Shown: positions 34,852-43,630 of the stretch, piece by piece
How positions within the stretch are numbered: position 1 is the stretch's first letter
How the letters are laid out: each line of letters starts with the position of its first letter
Assembly: GCF_035607535.1 (NCBI RefSeq)
Contig: NZ_JAYDZX010000015.1
Span: 30,755-94,754 of the forward strand
DNA: 64,000 nucleotides
Origin: Salinimicrobium sp035607535
Lineage (GTDB): Bacteria; Bacteroidota; Bacteroidia; Flavobacteriales; Flavobacteriaceae
Direction of reading: 5' to 3'
Notes under the pieces: model-generated
The model's database searches: none
What the model was told of the DNA's origin: nothing
The model's input: the letters and a program-made list of their open reading frames with translations, nothing else
Translations under genes and position numbers: made by a program

Positions 34852-37215
34852 CTAAAATAATCCACCATCACTACTGGTGTTATCGTCACGCTGTTTCCTG
34901 TCGAGGGCACGGTTCTTCCCGCCGCCAAACCTGTAGGATAAGCCAAGGTATACATTCTGGGAATCTCCCTGGAATTTACCCCGCTGTTCATAGGGTACTT
35001 CGCTGGTAAACCTGAATTCCTGGGTGTCAAAAATGTCATTGAAATTGAGGCTTAAGGTTGCCTTATCATTTAAGAAGCTGTAACGGGCTCCCGCATTTAT
35101 GAAATAGAATTCTTCCGGTTTGATCTGGAGCATCTCCGTAGGGCTTCGGTACATTCCGAAGAGTTGCAGCGTAAGCTTTTTAGTCACATTGAAACTTTGG
35201 CTAAGTCTAAAGCTATATGCCATTGCTTCGACTTCCATATATTCTGTTCCTACAACTCCTTTTTCCGTACTGTTATAAAGTTCAAAGCTTGGGTTAAGGC
35301 TCCACCAGGAGAAGGGCTTATATCTTCCGCTCAATTCGAGCCCGTAGGCTGTATTGTCATCCCAGTTTCTAAAAGTTAGTAACAAACGGTTAGGATCTTC
35401 GGGATCTACCAGGAGCACCTGGCTAATTTCATCTTCAATAAGCCTGTAGAATACTCCTCCCGTGAAACTTCCTTTTTGGAAGTTATGGGTGTAGTTAAGT
35501 TCCAGCGAATTGGTGAACTGAGGGTCGAGTTCGGGGTTTCCAACTCCCGTGATCCTTGGGGTGGAGAATTCCCGTACAGGGTTCACCTGGTTTAAGCCTG
35601 GCCTGTCTACTCTTCTTCCGTAGCTCAATTGCACTGTCTTCATTTCATCTAATTTGTATGACAGGAAGGCTGAAGGATAAAGAGTAATATAGTCTGTTTC
35701 ATAGATGAGGTCGCCGTCAAGCACTGCCTCCACGTCATAGCTCTCAAGTCTGGCTCCTAACTGATAGGACCATTTTCCCCAGCTTTGACCAAAGGTGGAG
35801 TACAGGGAATAAATATTATTGTCATAGTTGTAAAGGGCATTGGTTAATGATTCATTGGTTGTACGGTAGTCATTAGTGCTTCTCCTAAATCTGGCCTCTG
35901 CGCCCAGTTCCAGTTTTGCAGTTTTGGAAATGGGGTTTTCATAATCAAGATTGAAAGTGGAGTTAGTTAGTTCCTCATCCACGTCATCCCGATAAGAGTC
36001 GAGGTCAATGCCACCGCCGCTGTATACAAACCGCGCAATCTCCTCCTCGTAGGTAGTACTGTGGTCGGCTTCAAAAATTAGTTTATGACCTTCAGTATTA
36101 AAGTCATGGTTGTAGACAAAGTTGTAGGTGTGGGTGTCATTCTCCATATCGAGAAAGAAATTCTGAAAAATATTCTCAGCAGCCGGGTCATCGAAAAGGA
36201 TGCGGGCAGTACCCCCAGGATCTCCCATATAGAAATTCTGATTTGTGTAAACCGAGAAAGTATTTTTATCGTCCATATAAAAATCCACTCCTACTTTGAA
36301 TAAATAAGATTCCGAATCATTTAAGAAGTTGATCCTTTCGGTATAGTCATTAGTAAAATTCTGAATGACCCCCATTTGTTCTCTTTTTCCGCCGTTGGTT
36401 CCAATGTTTCCGAAGAAATTTAATTTTCCCGTGCGGTAGTTCATGTCAAGGGACCCGGTATAGCGGGTATTTTCACCCACGGTGACTCCGGTGTTGAGGT
36501 TCCCGTTGAAGCCCATATTGGAATTCTTGTGCAGGATGATATTGATGATCCCGCTCATCCCTTCGGGGTTGTATTTTGCCGAAGGATTTGTGATCAACTC
36601 TATACTTTTAATAGAAGTGCTGGGGATCTGTTTTAGAAGCTGTGCAGCAGGAATGTTGGTAGGTTTTCCATCAACCAAGATCCTCACGTTCTCATTCCCT
36701 CTCATTGAAATATTTCCGTCCTGGTCTACAGCGAGGCTGGGAATATTGTTCATGATCTCGCTCGCAGTGGCACCGGCTGTGGTGAGATCCTTTCCAACAT
36801 TCACAACTTTGCGGTCGATACGTTGCTCAATAGTGGATCTTTCGGCAACTACATCCACGCTTTCAAGTTGGGCAATTTCAGCTTCCATGGAGATGGTTCC
36901 GATATCTATTGCCCGGTTTCCGTCTTTCACCTCAATTTCCTTCGAAAAGGTTTTGTAGCCCATGAATTGAGCTTTGAAGATATAATGACCATCCTTGAGC
37001 TTATCCAGGGAGAAAGTTCCGTCCACAGAGGTCACCGCACCCGTAATCAGCTCACCCTGGGGTGTGGAAATAGAAATGGTGGCATAAGGAATGGGTTCCT
37101 TAAATTCATTGTCTATTACGATTCCCGTGACCGTACCCATTTCGGTGGGACCGGTATTTGCATTCCCCGATAAGCCGGTGGTGAATAACATAAGAAATAA
37201 AATTAGCTGTCTCAT
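34852..37215 (-). CDS. TonB-dependent receptor-like outer-membrane protein
   Basis: 787 residues from the ATG at 37213-37215, which opens a signal peptide (MRQLILFLMLFTTGLSG). A carboxypeptidase-regulatory-like domain (GTVTGIVIDNEFKEPIPYAT) comes first. A plug region follows (EIMNNIPSLAVDQDGNISMR, then NVRILVDGKP). The long beta-barrel is of the outer-membrane beta-barrel family 3 type and ends in SYRFGGGKN plus a charged tail. There is no SusD partner next to it, so the substrate cannot be guessed. Confidence 0.9.
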   Translation of the reverse strand: MRQLILFLMLFTTGLSGNANTGPTEMGTVTGIVIDNEFKEPIPYATISISTPQGELITGAVTSVDGTFSLDKLKDGHYIFKAQFMGYKTFSKEIEVKDGNRAIDIGTISMEAEIAQLESVDVVAERSTIEQRIDRKVVNVGKDLTTAGATASEIMNNIPSLAVDQDGNISMRGNENVRILVDGKPTNIPAAQLLKQIPSTSIKSIELITNPSAKYNPEGMSGIINIILHKNSNMGFNGNLNTGVTVGENTRYTGSLDMNYRTGKLNFFGNIGTNGGKREQMGVIQNFTNDYTERINFLNDSESYLFKVGVDFYMDDKNTFSVYTNQNFYMGDPGGTARILFDDPAAENIFQNFFLDMENDTHTYNFVYNHDFNTEGHKLIFEADHSTTYEEEIARFVYSGGGIDLDSYRDDVDEELTNSTFNLDYENPISKTAKLELGAEARFRRSTNDYRTTNESLTNALYNYDNNIYSLYSTFGQSWGKWSYQLGARLESYDVEAVLDGDLIYETDYITLYPSAFLSYKLDEMKTVQLSYGRRVDRPGLNQVNPVREFSTPRITGVGNPELDPQFTNSLELNYTHNFQKGSFTGGVFYRLIEDEISQVLLVDPEDPNRLLLTFRNWDDNTAYGLELSGRYKPFSWWSLNPSFELYNSTEKGVVGTEYMEVEAMAYSFRLSQSFNVTKKLTLQLFGMYRSPTEMLQIKPEEFYFINAGARYSFLNDKATLSLNFNDIFDTQEFRFTSEVPYEQRGKFQGDSQNVYLGLSYRFGGGKNRALDRKQRDDNTSSDGGLF

Positions 37216-37642
37216 TTTTTTGATTTTTTGATGATGGTTTAAACATAATACCTTGTAATACATAATAAAAAGCCATGGCTTTTCTCGATTATGTACATTC
37301 GGTATATAAACAAGACTGCCAAAACAAATCTTTGTTACATACTTTGCTGAAATTTAACCTTTGTGTGGGAGGTTTCCTGCTGATTTCTACTCCACATGAT
37401 GTTCGGTGACATGGCATAATAACAGCATTTTACAGGCTAAATAAGATTCATGCTTCTTCTTTGAAAATTGAGAAATTCCTTTAGAGAAAAAAAGCCCATA
37501 CACGAATGTACGGGCTTAGCATGGGGCTCTTTTAAAACTAACCATCAATGTTTTTCAAATCGCCCCCATGCGGGAAATATTTCTTACCTTAAAGACTGCT
37601 AACTTTAGCTATTGTTACACTTACAAAAATTTATTTTTAGAT
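37216..37642. other. 427-bp intergenic region
   Basis: It holds the upstream region of the minus-strand receptor gene, a minus-strand terminator (37487-37517) and the leader of the CoA-binding gene. The stretch 37264-37480 is A/T-rich with no ORF or repeat that I can support. Confidence 0.5.
37487..37517 (-). terminator. Minus-strand terminator between receptor and CoA-binding genes
   Basis: AAGCCC (37492-37497) pairs with GGGCTT (37512-37517), extended by TAC/GTA, with an A-run at 37487-37493 that is a U-run on the minus strand. It would end transcripts coming from the SSS symporter gene after crossing the whole CoA-binding gene in antisense. Confidence 0.65.
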
Positions 37643-38005
37643 ATGGAAAAGAAGACCCTTGTACTCGGTGCAACCACTAATCCCGCCCGCTATGCGAACA
37701 TTGCCATCAACAGGTTAACGAGGAACAATATTCCTACAGTGGCAATAGGGCTGAGAAAGGGTGAAGTGGCCGGAGTCAAGATTGAAAATGAAAAGATCCC
37801 TTTTGAGGATGTACATACTGTTACCCTATACCTGGGGCCGCCGAGACAGAAAGAGTACTATGACTACATTATATCTCTTCATCCCGACAGAGTGATCTTT
37901 AACCCCGGAACCGAAAATCCAGAGTTCTACCGAATCCTTCAGGAGAATGGGATCGAGGTGGAAGTCGCCTGTACCCTTATCTTACTTTCTACGAAGCAAT
38001 ACTAG
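37643..38005 (+). CDS. CoA-binding domain protein
   Basis: 120 residues from ATG 37643; the frame is open 75 bp further but without family similarity. A Rossmann-like CoA_binding_2 fold is indicated by TLVLGATTNPARYANIAINR and VIFNPGTENPEFYRILQENG. Relatives (YccU type) are small cytoplasmic proteins of unclear role. Its 3' end overlaps the convergent symporter gene by 24 bp. Confidence 0.88.
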   Translation: MEKKTLVLGATTNPARYANIAINRLTRNNIPTVAIGLRKGEVAGVKIENEKIPFEDVHTVTLYLGPPRQKEYYDYIISLHPDRVIFNPGTENPEFYRILQENGIEVEVACTLILLSTKQY

Positions 38006-39421
38006 GCCAAGGAAGGTGAGGAGTCCGTTTAGAATAAGGACGAAGAATCCAAACTCAAATCCAAACCACACCAGGCTGTTGATACTAATGACATAGGTAA
38101 GGATAGGAGAGAGGATGGCGATTACCGGGACGAGCTTGTCCTTCACGTTCATCCTGGTAAAGAGTCCGAAACTATACAATCCGAGTAAAGGTCCGTAAGT
38201 ATATCCTGCAAAAACAAAGAGTTTTGCAATTACGCTTTCATCTCTAATAATGTACTTGAAAGCGATGATCACCAGGATCAGAACCACAGAAACTCCAATG
38301 TGGATCAGCTTTCTTATTGCTTCCTGCCTCTCTGGTCTGTAATTGTTTTCGATATCGAGAATGTCAATGCTAAACGAGGTGGTTAGGGCTGTAAGGGCAC
38401 TATCGGCACTACTGTATGCCGCAGCGATCAATCCCAGGATAAAGAATACCGCGATTCCCACGCCCAGTTCTCCAGACGTAGCAATGACCGGGAAGAGATC
38501 ATCTTTTGCAGCATCTATGCCGTTAGCACGCGCATATTCGGTAAGCAAGACTCCCAGTGCCAGAAAGAACAGATTAACGAATACCAGAACTATAGTGAAC
38601 CAGAACATGTTCTTCTGAGCATCTCCCAGGTTTCGGCAGGTAAGGTTCTTTTGCATCATATCCTGGTCGAGTCCCGTCATAACTATGGTGATAAAAGCAC
38701 CCGAAATGAATTGCTTCCAGAAATAGTCGGCACTTTTAATGTCATCAAAAAAGAACATTTTAGAGAATTCACTGTTCGAGATGTGTGAGATCAATTCGCC
38801 CCCCTGGATCCCAAGATCGTCGGAAACGTAATATATGCTCACCCCTACTGCGATTAACATGCATAAGGTCTGCAAAGTATCAGTATAGACAATGGTTTTG
38901 ATCCCCGACCTGAAGGTGTAGAGCCAAATTAAGAGGATCGTCATGATCACTGTTGCCCAAAAAGGAATTCCCAGGGTGTCAAAAAGGATGATCTGTAGTA
39001 CGTTGGCGACGAGGAATAACCTGAAACTTGCTCCCACCACTCTTGAAAGTAAAAAAAAGGACGCGCCCGTCTTGTAGGAGTAGGTGCCGAACCTTCCTTC
39101 CAAATAGGTGTAAATTGAAGTAAGGTTCATCCTGTAATAGAGGGGCAGCAGTACCAGCCCAATCACGGCATATCCCACCACGTAACCCAGCACCACCTGC
39201 ATATAACTGAACTGGCTCGCTTCAACCCATCCCGGTACAGAAATAAAGGTGACCCCGCTCAGGGAAGCACCAATCATCCCGAACGCCACCACATACCAGG
39301 GCGATTGCCGGTTGGCTTTAAAAAAGGTATTATTGTCAGATTGTCTTCCGGTGATCCAGGAAATAAAAATGAGCGTTAGGAAATAACCGGCGATAAGGAG
39401 AAGAATGGAATAGGGCTGCAT
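37982..39421 (-). CDS. Sodium:solute symporter (SSS family)
   Basis: 479 residues with about 13 transmembrane helices. The SSS signature region is visible (WYVVAFGMIGASLSGVTFIS near the N-terminus, and ALTTSFSIDIL after AAYSSADSALTA). It couples solute uptake to sodium; the substrate is unknown. The tail overlaps the convergent CoA-binding gene, so the mRNAs are complementary at their 3' ends. Confidence 0.92.
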   Translation of the reverse strand: MQPYSILLLIAGYFLTLIFISWITGRQSDNNTFFKANRQSPWYVVAFGMIGASLSGVTFISVPGWVEASQFSYMQVVLGYVVGYAVIGLVLLPLYYRMNLTSIYTYLEGRFGTYSYKTGASFFLLSRVVGASFRLFLVANVLQIILFDTLGIPFWATVIMTILLIWLYTFRSGIKTIVYTDTLQTLCMLIAVGVSIYYVSDDLGIQGGELISHISNSEFSKMFFFDDIKSADYFWKQFISGAFITIVMTGLDQDMMQKNLTCRNLGDAQKNMFWFTIVLVFVNLFFLALGVLLTEYARANGIDAAKDDLFPVIATSGELGVGIAVFFILGLIAAAYSSADSALTALTTSFSIDILDIENNYRPERQEAIRKLIHIGVSVVLILVIIAFKYIIRDESVIAKLFVFAGYTYGPLLGLYSFGLFTRMNVKDKLVPVIAILSPILTYVISINSLVWFGFEFGFFVLILNGLLTFLGLVLLRRK

Positions 39422-39528
39422 CTATTAGGAATTTCGGCAGCAAATTACAAAACTTCGCAATATGTGCAGCATGGGGAATGCGGCTTCTTTTTCTGGGAAT
39501 TGTATGAAATATGGAGTATTTTTGAAAG

Positions 39529-40146
39529 ATGGAATTTTCTTCAAAATTACTGGAAGGAGCTGTGAATGAGATGTCCCAGCTACCGGGGATTGGCAGGCGC
39601 ACAGCCCTGAGGCTGGTACTTCATCTCCTCAAACAACCCGAATCACAGACTGTTGCCTTGAGCAAAGCTTTGGTCGACCTCAAGACCGAAGTTAAATTTT
39701 GTAAGAACTGCCACAATATAAGTGACACTGAGGTATGTGAGATCTGTGCAAACAGGAGTCGGCAGCGGGAAGTGGTATGTGTGGTTGAAGATATACGGGA
39801 TGTAATGGCGATTGAAAACACGAGCCAATATCGTGGACTTTATCACGTGCTGGGCGGGAAGATAAACCCAATGGAAGGCATCGGTCCTTCGCAGCTCACC
39901 ATAAAATCTTTGGTAGAGAAGGCAAAGAACGGGGAGATTGAAGAGATCATTTTTGCGCTTAGCAGTACCCTGGAAGGAGACACTACCAATTTTTACATTT
40001 TTAAGCAACTGGAAGGCCTGGACATCAAGACAAGTACAATTGCCCGCGGAATTTCGGTGGGTGATGAGCTCGAATATGCAGATGAGGTCACCCTGGGCCG
40101 CAGTATCACCAACCGCATTCCGTTTGAAAATTCCCTGAAGAATTGA
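39529..40146 (+). CDS. recR: Recombination mediator protein RecR
   Basis: 205 residues. Helix-hairpin-helix (QLPGIGRRTALRLVLHLL), a C4 zinc finger with C58, C61, C70 and C73, and a Toprim domain (VCVVEDIRDVMAIE) occur in the family order. RecR works with RecF/RecO to load RecA on single-stranded DNA gaps. The symporter gene is divergent, 107 bp away. Confidence 0.97.
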   Translation: MEFSSKLLEGAVNEMSQLPGIGRRTALRLVLHLLKQPESQTVALSKALVDLKTEVKFCKNCHNISDTEVCEICANRSRQREVVCVVEDIRDVMAIENTSQYRGLYHVLGGKINPMEGIGPSQLTIKSLVEKAKNGEIEEIIFALSSTLEGDTTNFYIFKQLEGLDIKTSTIARGISVGDELEYADEVTLGRSITNRIPFENSLKN

Positions 40147-40353
40147 TTCTGAAGGTTTTTCTTCAGAAATACCAAAAAATTCCCCTGCAAAGAAATCCTG
40201 AATAAAAATTGTAATTTTACTCAGGAAAACGGCTCTATTTCAGAAGCCAAAAGACATCAGAGAATCTTCGCTGCTGAAGAATTATTATTAATTGAGGTAA
40301 ATTTTTAGTAATTTCGCAGTCGAATTTATGTAAAACATCTTCGAGTTAAGAAT

Positions 40354-41673
40354 ATGGCAAAATTTGAACTAAAATTACCCAAGATGGGGGAAAGTGTTGC
40401 GGAAGCGACCATTACGAATTGGTTAAAAGAAGTTGGAGAGACCATTGAAGCCGATGAGGCAGTTCTGGAAATTGCCACAGATAAAGTGGACAGTGAGGTG
40501 CCCAGTGAAGTTGACGGGGTGTTGGTAGAAAAGCTGTTCAATGAAGATGATGTAGTACAGGTAGGGCAAACTATTGCTATTATTGAAACTCAAGGCGAAG
40601 AGGCGGCAGATGCCACTCCCGTAGCCGATCAAGAGGTGCCTTCTCCCGAAATTGAAGAAGCCGTAGCTGCAGCCGAGCAAAGGGTGGAGCAGGCAAAAAG
40701 CATTAGTACATCTGACTATGCCGACAGCAACAGGTTCTATTCTCCGCTGGTAAAGAATATTGCAAAGGAGGAAGGAATTTCCTTTGATGAACTTGAACAA
40801 ATAGATGGAAGCGGAAAAGACGGAAGGGTGACTAAAAATGACATTTTAGGATACTTGGAAAGCCGTTCTTCTCAACCTGCTTCGCAGCCAAAACCACAAC
40901 AGCAAGCGGCTGCACCGGCACAGGCTGCATCACAACCGGCTAAGACTCCGGTTAGTGTAAATGGCGAAGACGAGATCATTGAAATGTCCCGAATGGGTAA
41001 AATGATCGCACACCACATGGTAGAAAGCGTACAAACTTCTGCCCATGTACAGTCATTCATTGAGGTAGATGTAACCAACATCTGGAACTGGAGAAAGAAG
41101 AACAAAGATGCTTTTGAGAAAAGAGAAGGGGAGAAGCTTACTTTTACTCCTATCTTTATGGAAGCCGTGGCAAAGGCAATAAAAGATTTTCCGTTGATCA
41201 ACATCTCTGTTGACGGGGATAAGATCATCAAGAAAAAGAACATCAACCTGGGAATGGCAGCTGCCCTTCCCGATGGTAATCTCATCGTGCCGGTGATTAA
41301 AAATGCCGATCAGCTCAATTTAGTCGGCATGGCAAAGGCCGTTAATGATCTTGCAAACCGTGCACGAATGAACAAGCTGAAGCCGGACGATATTCAGGGA
41401 GGAACTTACACAGTGACAAACGTAGGTACCTTTGGAAGTATCATGGGAACTCCAATTATTAATCAGCCGCAGGTGGGAATCCTTGCTTTGGGTGCAATAA
41501 GAAAAGTGCCGGCAGTGATCGAAACACCCGAAGGGGATTTTATTGGGATAAGGTATAAGATGTTCCTGTCTCACAGCTACGATCACCGTGTGGTGAACGG
41601 TGCTTTGGGAGGGCAGTTTGTACAGAGAGTTGCCCAGTACCTCGAAAAATTTGACAAGAACAGGGATCTGTAA
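40354..41673 (+). CDS. 2-oxo acid dehydrogenase E2 (dihydrolipoamide acyltransferase)
   Basis: 439 residues. One lipoyl domain carries the lipoylated K44 in EIATDKVDSEVP. A peripheral-subunit-binding domain follows at about residues 128-170 (FYSPLVKNIAKEEGI, then GSGKDGRVTKNDILGYL), then an Ala/Gln/Pro linker and the catalytic domain. The C-terminal motif reads SYDHRVVNG, with H411 present but Asn at 415 where DHRxxDG normally has Asp. No E1/E3 gene is adjacent, so pyruvate versus branched-chain specificity stays open. Confidence 0.93.
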   Translation: MAKFELKLPKMGESVAEATITNWLKEVGETIEADEAVLEIATDKVDSEVPSEVDGVLVEKLFNEDDVVQVGQTIAIIETQGEEAADATPVADQEVPSPEIEEAVAAAEQRVEQAKSISTSDYADSNRFYSPLVKNIAKEEGISFDELEQIDGSGKDGRVTKNDILGYLESRSSQPASQPKPQQQAAAPAQAASQPAKTPVSVNGEDEIIEMSRMGKMIAHHMVESVQTSAHVQSFIEVDVTNIWNWRKKNKDAFEKREGEKLTFTPIFMEAVAKAIKDFPLINISVDGDKIIKKKNINLGMAAALPDGNLIVPVIKNADQLNLVGMAKAVNDLANRARMNKLKPDDIQGGTYTVTNVGTFGSIMGTPIINQPQVGILALGAIRKVPAVIETPEGDFIGIRYKMFLSHSYDHRVVNGALGGQFVQRVAQYLEKFDKNRDL

Positions 41674-41692
41674 ATAAGGTCTCAAAAATGAT

Positions 41693-41725
41693 AAAAAACC
41701 ACGGCCGTATAGCTGTGGTTTTTTT
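41693..41725 (+). terminator. Terminator after the E2 gene
   Basis: AAAAAACCAC pairs with GTGGTTTTTT around an inner GC/GC stem, with the T-run ending at 41725. Confidence 0.9.
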
Positions 41726-41829
41726 ATGGGTTATACTGTTTAACTGACTTGAGTATAACTTGAACTTGATTATCAAAAGTAATTTAGGGGTCCAACGGAA
41801 CATTATGGGTGGTGCAGAAACACACTGCG

Positions 41830-41870
41830 CACTAAACACTGACCACTGCCCACTACTTTTACTATCTTTG
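41830..41870 (+). promoter_or_regulatory. Putative promoter of the exonuclease gene, next to ACTGACC repeats
   Basis: A TATCTTTG -7 box (41863-41870) lies 18 bp before the ATG at 41888. No clear TTG element is at the proper distance; instead the upstream sequence is an ACTGACCACTGCCCACT run of the kind repeated at 45270-45715. Confidence 0.45.
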
Positions 41871-41887
41871 CCCAAATAAATTTTATC

Positions 41888-42667
41888 ATGGAGTTGAAGC
41901 TTACAAAGCCACTGTGTTTTTTCGATCTGGAAGCAACGGGAACTAATGTCGCAAAAGACAGGATCGTGGAGATCTCTATTTTGAAGATATTCCCAAATGG
42001 AAATCGTGAAAGCAAGACCTGGCTTGTAAACCCTACTGTTCCTATTTCAAAAGAAGTGGTTGCGGTACATGGAATTACCAATGAAAAAGTAGCCAATGAG
42101 CCAACCTTTAAGGAATTGGCTCCTGCAATCAATGAAATGATCAAGGGCTGCGATCTTGCCGGGTACAACTCCAATCGGTATGATATTCCGCTTCTCGCAG
42201 AGGAGATGCTGCGGGCGGGTGTGGATTTTGAAATGAAAAATTCCCTTGCTGTAGATGTGCAGACAATCTTCCATAAAATGGAGCAAAGAACTCTTTCTGC
42301 CGCCTACAAATTTTACTGCGGAAAAGATCTGGAAGGAGCGCATTCTGCCTCAGTCGATACCGAGGCGACATACGAAGTATTGAAGTCCCAACTGGACATG
42401 TATGAAGACAAGCTGCAGAATGATGTAAAGTGGCTTTCTGAATTCAGTTCCCAGAAGAATTGTGCCGACATTGCCGGCTTTATTATATATGACAAGAAGG
42501 GACGGGAAGTCTTTAGCTTTGGGAAGTATAAAGGAAAATGCGTGGAGGATATTCTCGAGCAGGAGCCGGGATATTTCGGCTGGTTCCAAAATGCCGATTT
42601 TCCCCTCTACACTAAAAAGGTCCTGACAGCAATTAAGCTACGGAAGTTGAACACCAAACTTAAGTAA
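41888..42667 (+). CDS. DEDDh 3'-5' exonuclease (DnaQ-like)
   Basis: 259 residues. Exo I is FFDLEATGTN (D13, E15), Exo II lies around LAGYNSNRYDIPLL, and Exo III is HSASVDTEATYEVL with the catalytic histidine and aspartate. A C-terminal segment (FSFGKYKGKCVEDILEQEPG, then YFGWF) matches the small domain seen in exonuclease X-like proteins. It likely degrades DNA or RNA 3' ends. It starts a compact run with the FAH, Hpt and cinA genes. Confidence 0.92.
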   Translation: MELKLTKPLCFFDLEATGTNVAKDRIVEISILKIFPNGNRESKTWLVNPTVPISKEVVAVHGITNEKVANEPTFKELAPAINEMIKGCDLAGYNSNRYDIPLLAEEMLRAGVDFEMKNSLAVDVQTIFHKMEQRTLSAAYKFYCGKDLEGAHSASVDTEATYEVLKSQLDMYEDKLQNDVKWLSEFSSQKNCADIAGFIIYDKKGREVFSFGKYKGKCVEDILEQEPGYFGWFQNADFPLYTKKVLTAIKLRKLNTKLK

Positions 42668-42680
42668 CCAATATTCTGCG

Positions 42681-43295
42681 ATGAAAATAATCTGCATAGG
42701 CCGAAATTATACCGAGCACATTGCCGAACTTCAGAATGAAAGACCAGAGGAACCTGTGATCTTCTTAAAACCCGATTCGGCTGTATTGCTCAAGAAGCAG
42801 CCATTTTTCATTCCGCCATTTTCCGACGATATACATTATGAGGTGGAATTGCTCGTGAGGATCAACAAGATTGGAAAGCATATTCAGAAAAAATTCGCAC
42901 ATAAATATTATGATGAGGTAGGACTTGGAATTGATTTCACAGCAAGAGACCTTCAGAAAAAATTAAAGGATAAAGGACTTCCGTGGGAAAAAGCGAAGGG
43001 ATTTGACGGCTCTGCAGTGATCGGGGAGAAATGGATCAAAAAATCTCATTTTAAGGACCTCAATGACCTGGAGTTTAGTCTTCAGAAAAATGGAGAGCCG
43101 GTACAGCAGGGAAGAACTTCACACATGTTATGGAAGATTGACGAAATAATTGAATATATTTCACAATATTTTACGCTCAAGATTGGGGATGTGATCTTTA
43201 CGGGAACACCGGCGGGAGTAGGACCTGTCGCAATAAATGACGAACTGAGCGGCTTTATAGAAGACCAACAAATATTCTCAATACACATAAAATGA
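42681..43295 (+). CDS. Fumarylacetoacetate hydrolase family protein
   Basis: 204 residues, the short single-domain form. Metal-binding acidic residues are seen in IHYEVELLVRI and GLGIDFTARDLQ. The C-terminal signature GDVIFTGTPAGVGPV is diagnostic. Family members hydrolyse acylpyruvates or decarboxylate oxaloacetate; the substrate here is unknown. It lies 13 bp after the exonuclease gene and overlaps the Hpt gene by 4 bp. Confidence 0.93.
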   Translation: MKIICIGRNYTEHIAELQNERPEEPVIFLKPDSAVLLKKQPFFIPPFSDDIHYEVELLVRINKIGKHIQKKFAHKYYDEVGLGIDFTARDLQKKLKDKGLPWEKAKGFDGSAVIGEKWIKKSHFKDLNDLEFSLQKNGEPVQQGRTSHMLWKIDEIIEYISQYFTLKIGDVIFTGTPAGVGPVAINDELSGFIEDQQIFSIHIK

Positions 43296-43630
43296 GGAAT
43301 TACGATTTAGAAAGCGTAGAAGAAATGGCCGGCGGAGACCAGGACTTTGTAAAGGTTGTGGTCCAGACCTTCCTGGAAGAGATCCCGCCAGATCTTGAGG
43401 GGATGAATCAGGCTGTGACACAGGATAATCCGCAGCAGGCATATCAGTTCGCTCATAAAATGAAGCCGAACTTCCAGATGTTCGGGCTGGGTCTCATGCC
43501 GCAGATAAAGATCCTGGAAAGCTGGGCAAAAGCCGGTGATAATACAGATGAGGTCAATGAAGCGGCCCGTATCATTACTGCCAAATACAAACTGGCCGAA
43601 AAGGAGCTTAAGGAAGATTTTGATCTCTAA
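43292..43630 (+). CDS. Stand-alone histidine phosphotransfer (Hpt) protein
   Basis: 112 residues, a four-helix Hpt domain with the phospho-accepting histidine at H55 in QFAHKMKPNFQMFGL. It passes phosphate between receiver domains. No kinase or regulator is adjacent; it overlaps the FAH gene by 4 bp and abuts cinA with a one-base overlap. The hybrid kinase at 23770 is a possible but unproven donor. Confidence 0.9.
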   Translation: MRNYDLESVEEMAGGDQDFVKVVVQTFLEEIPPDLEGMNQAVTQDNPQQAYQFAHKMKPNFQMFGLGLMPQIKILESWAKAGDNTDEVNEAARIITAKYKLAEKELKEDFDL

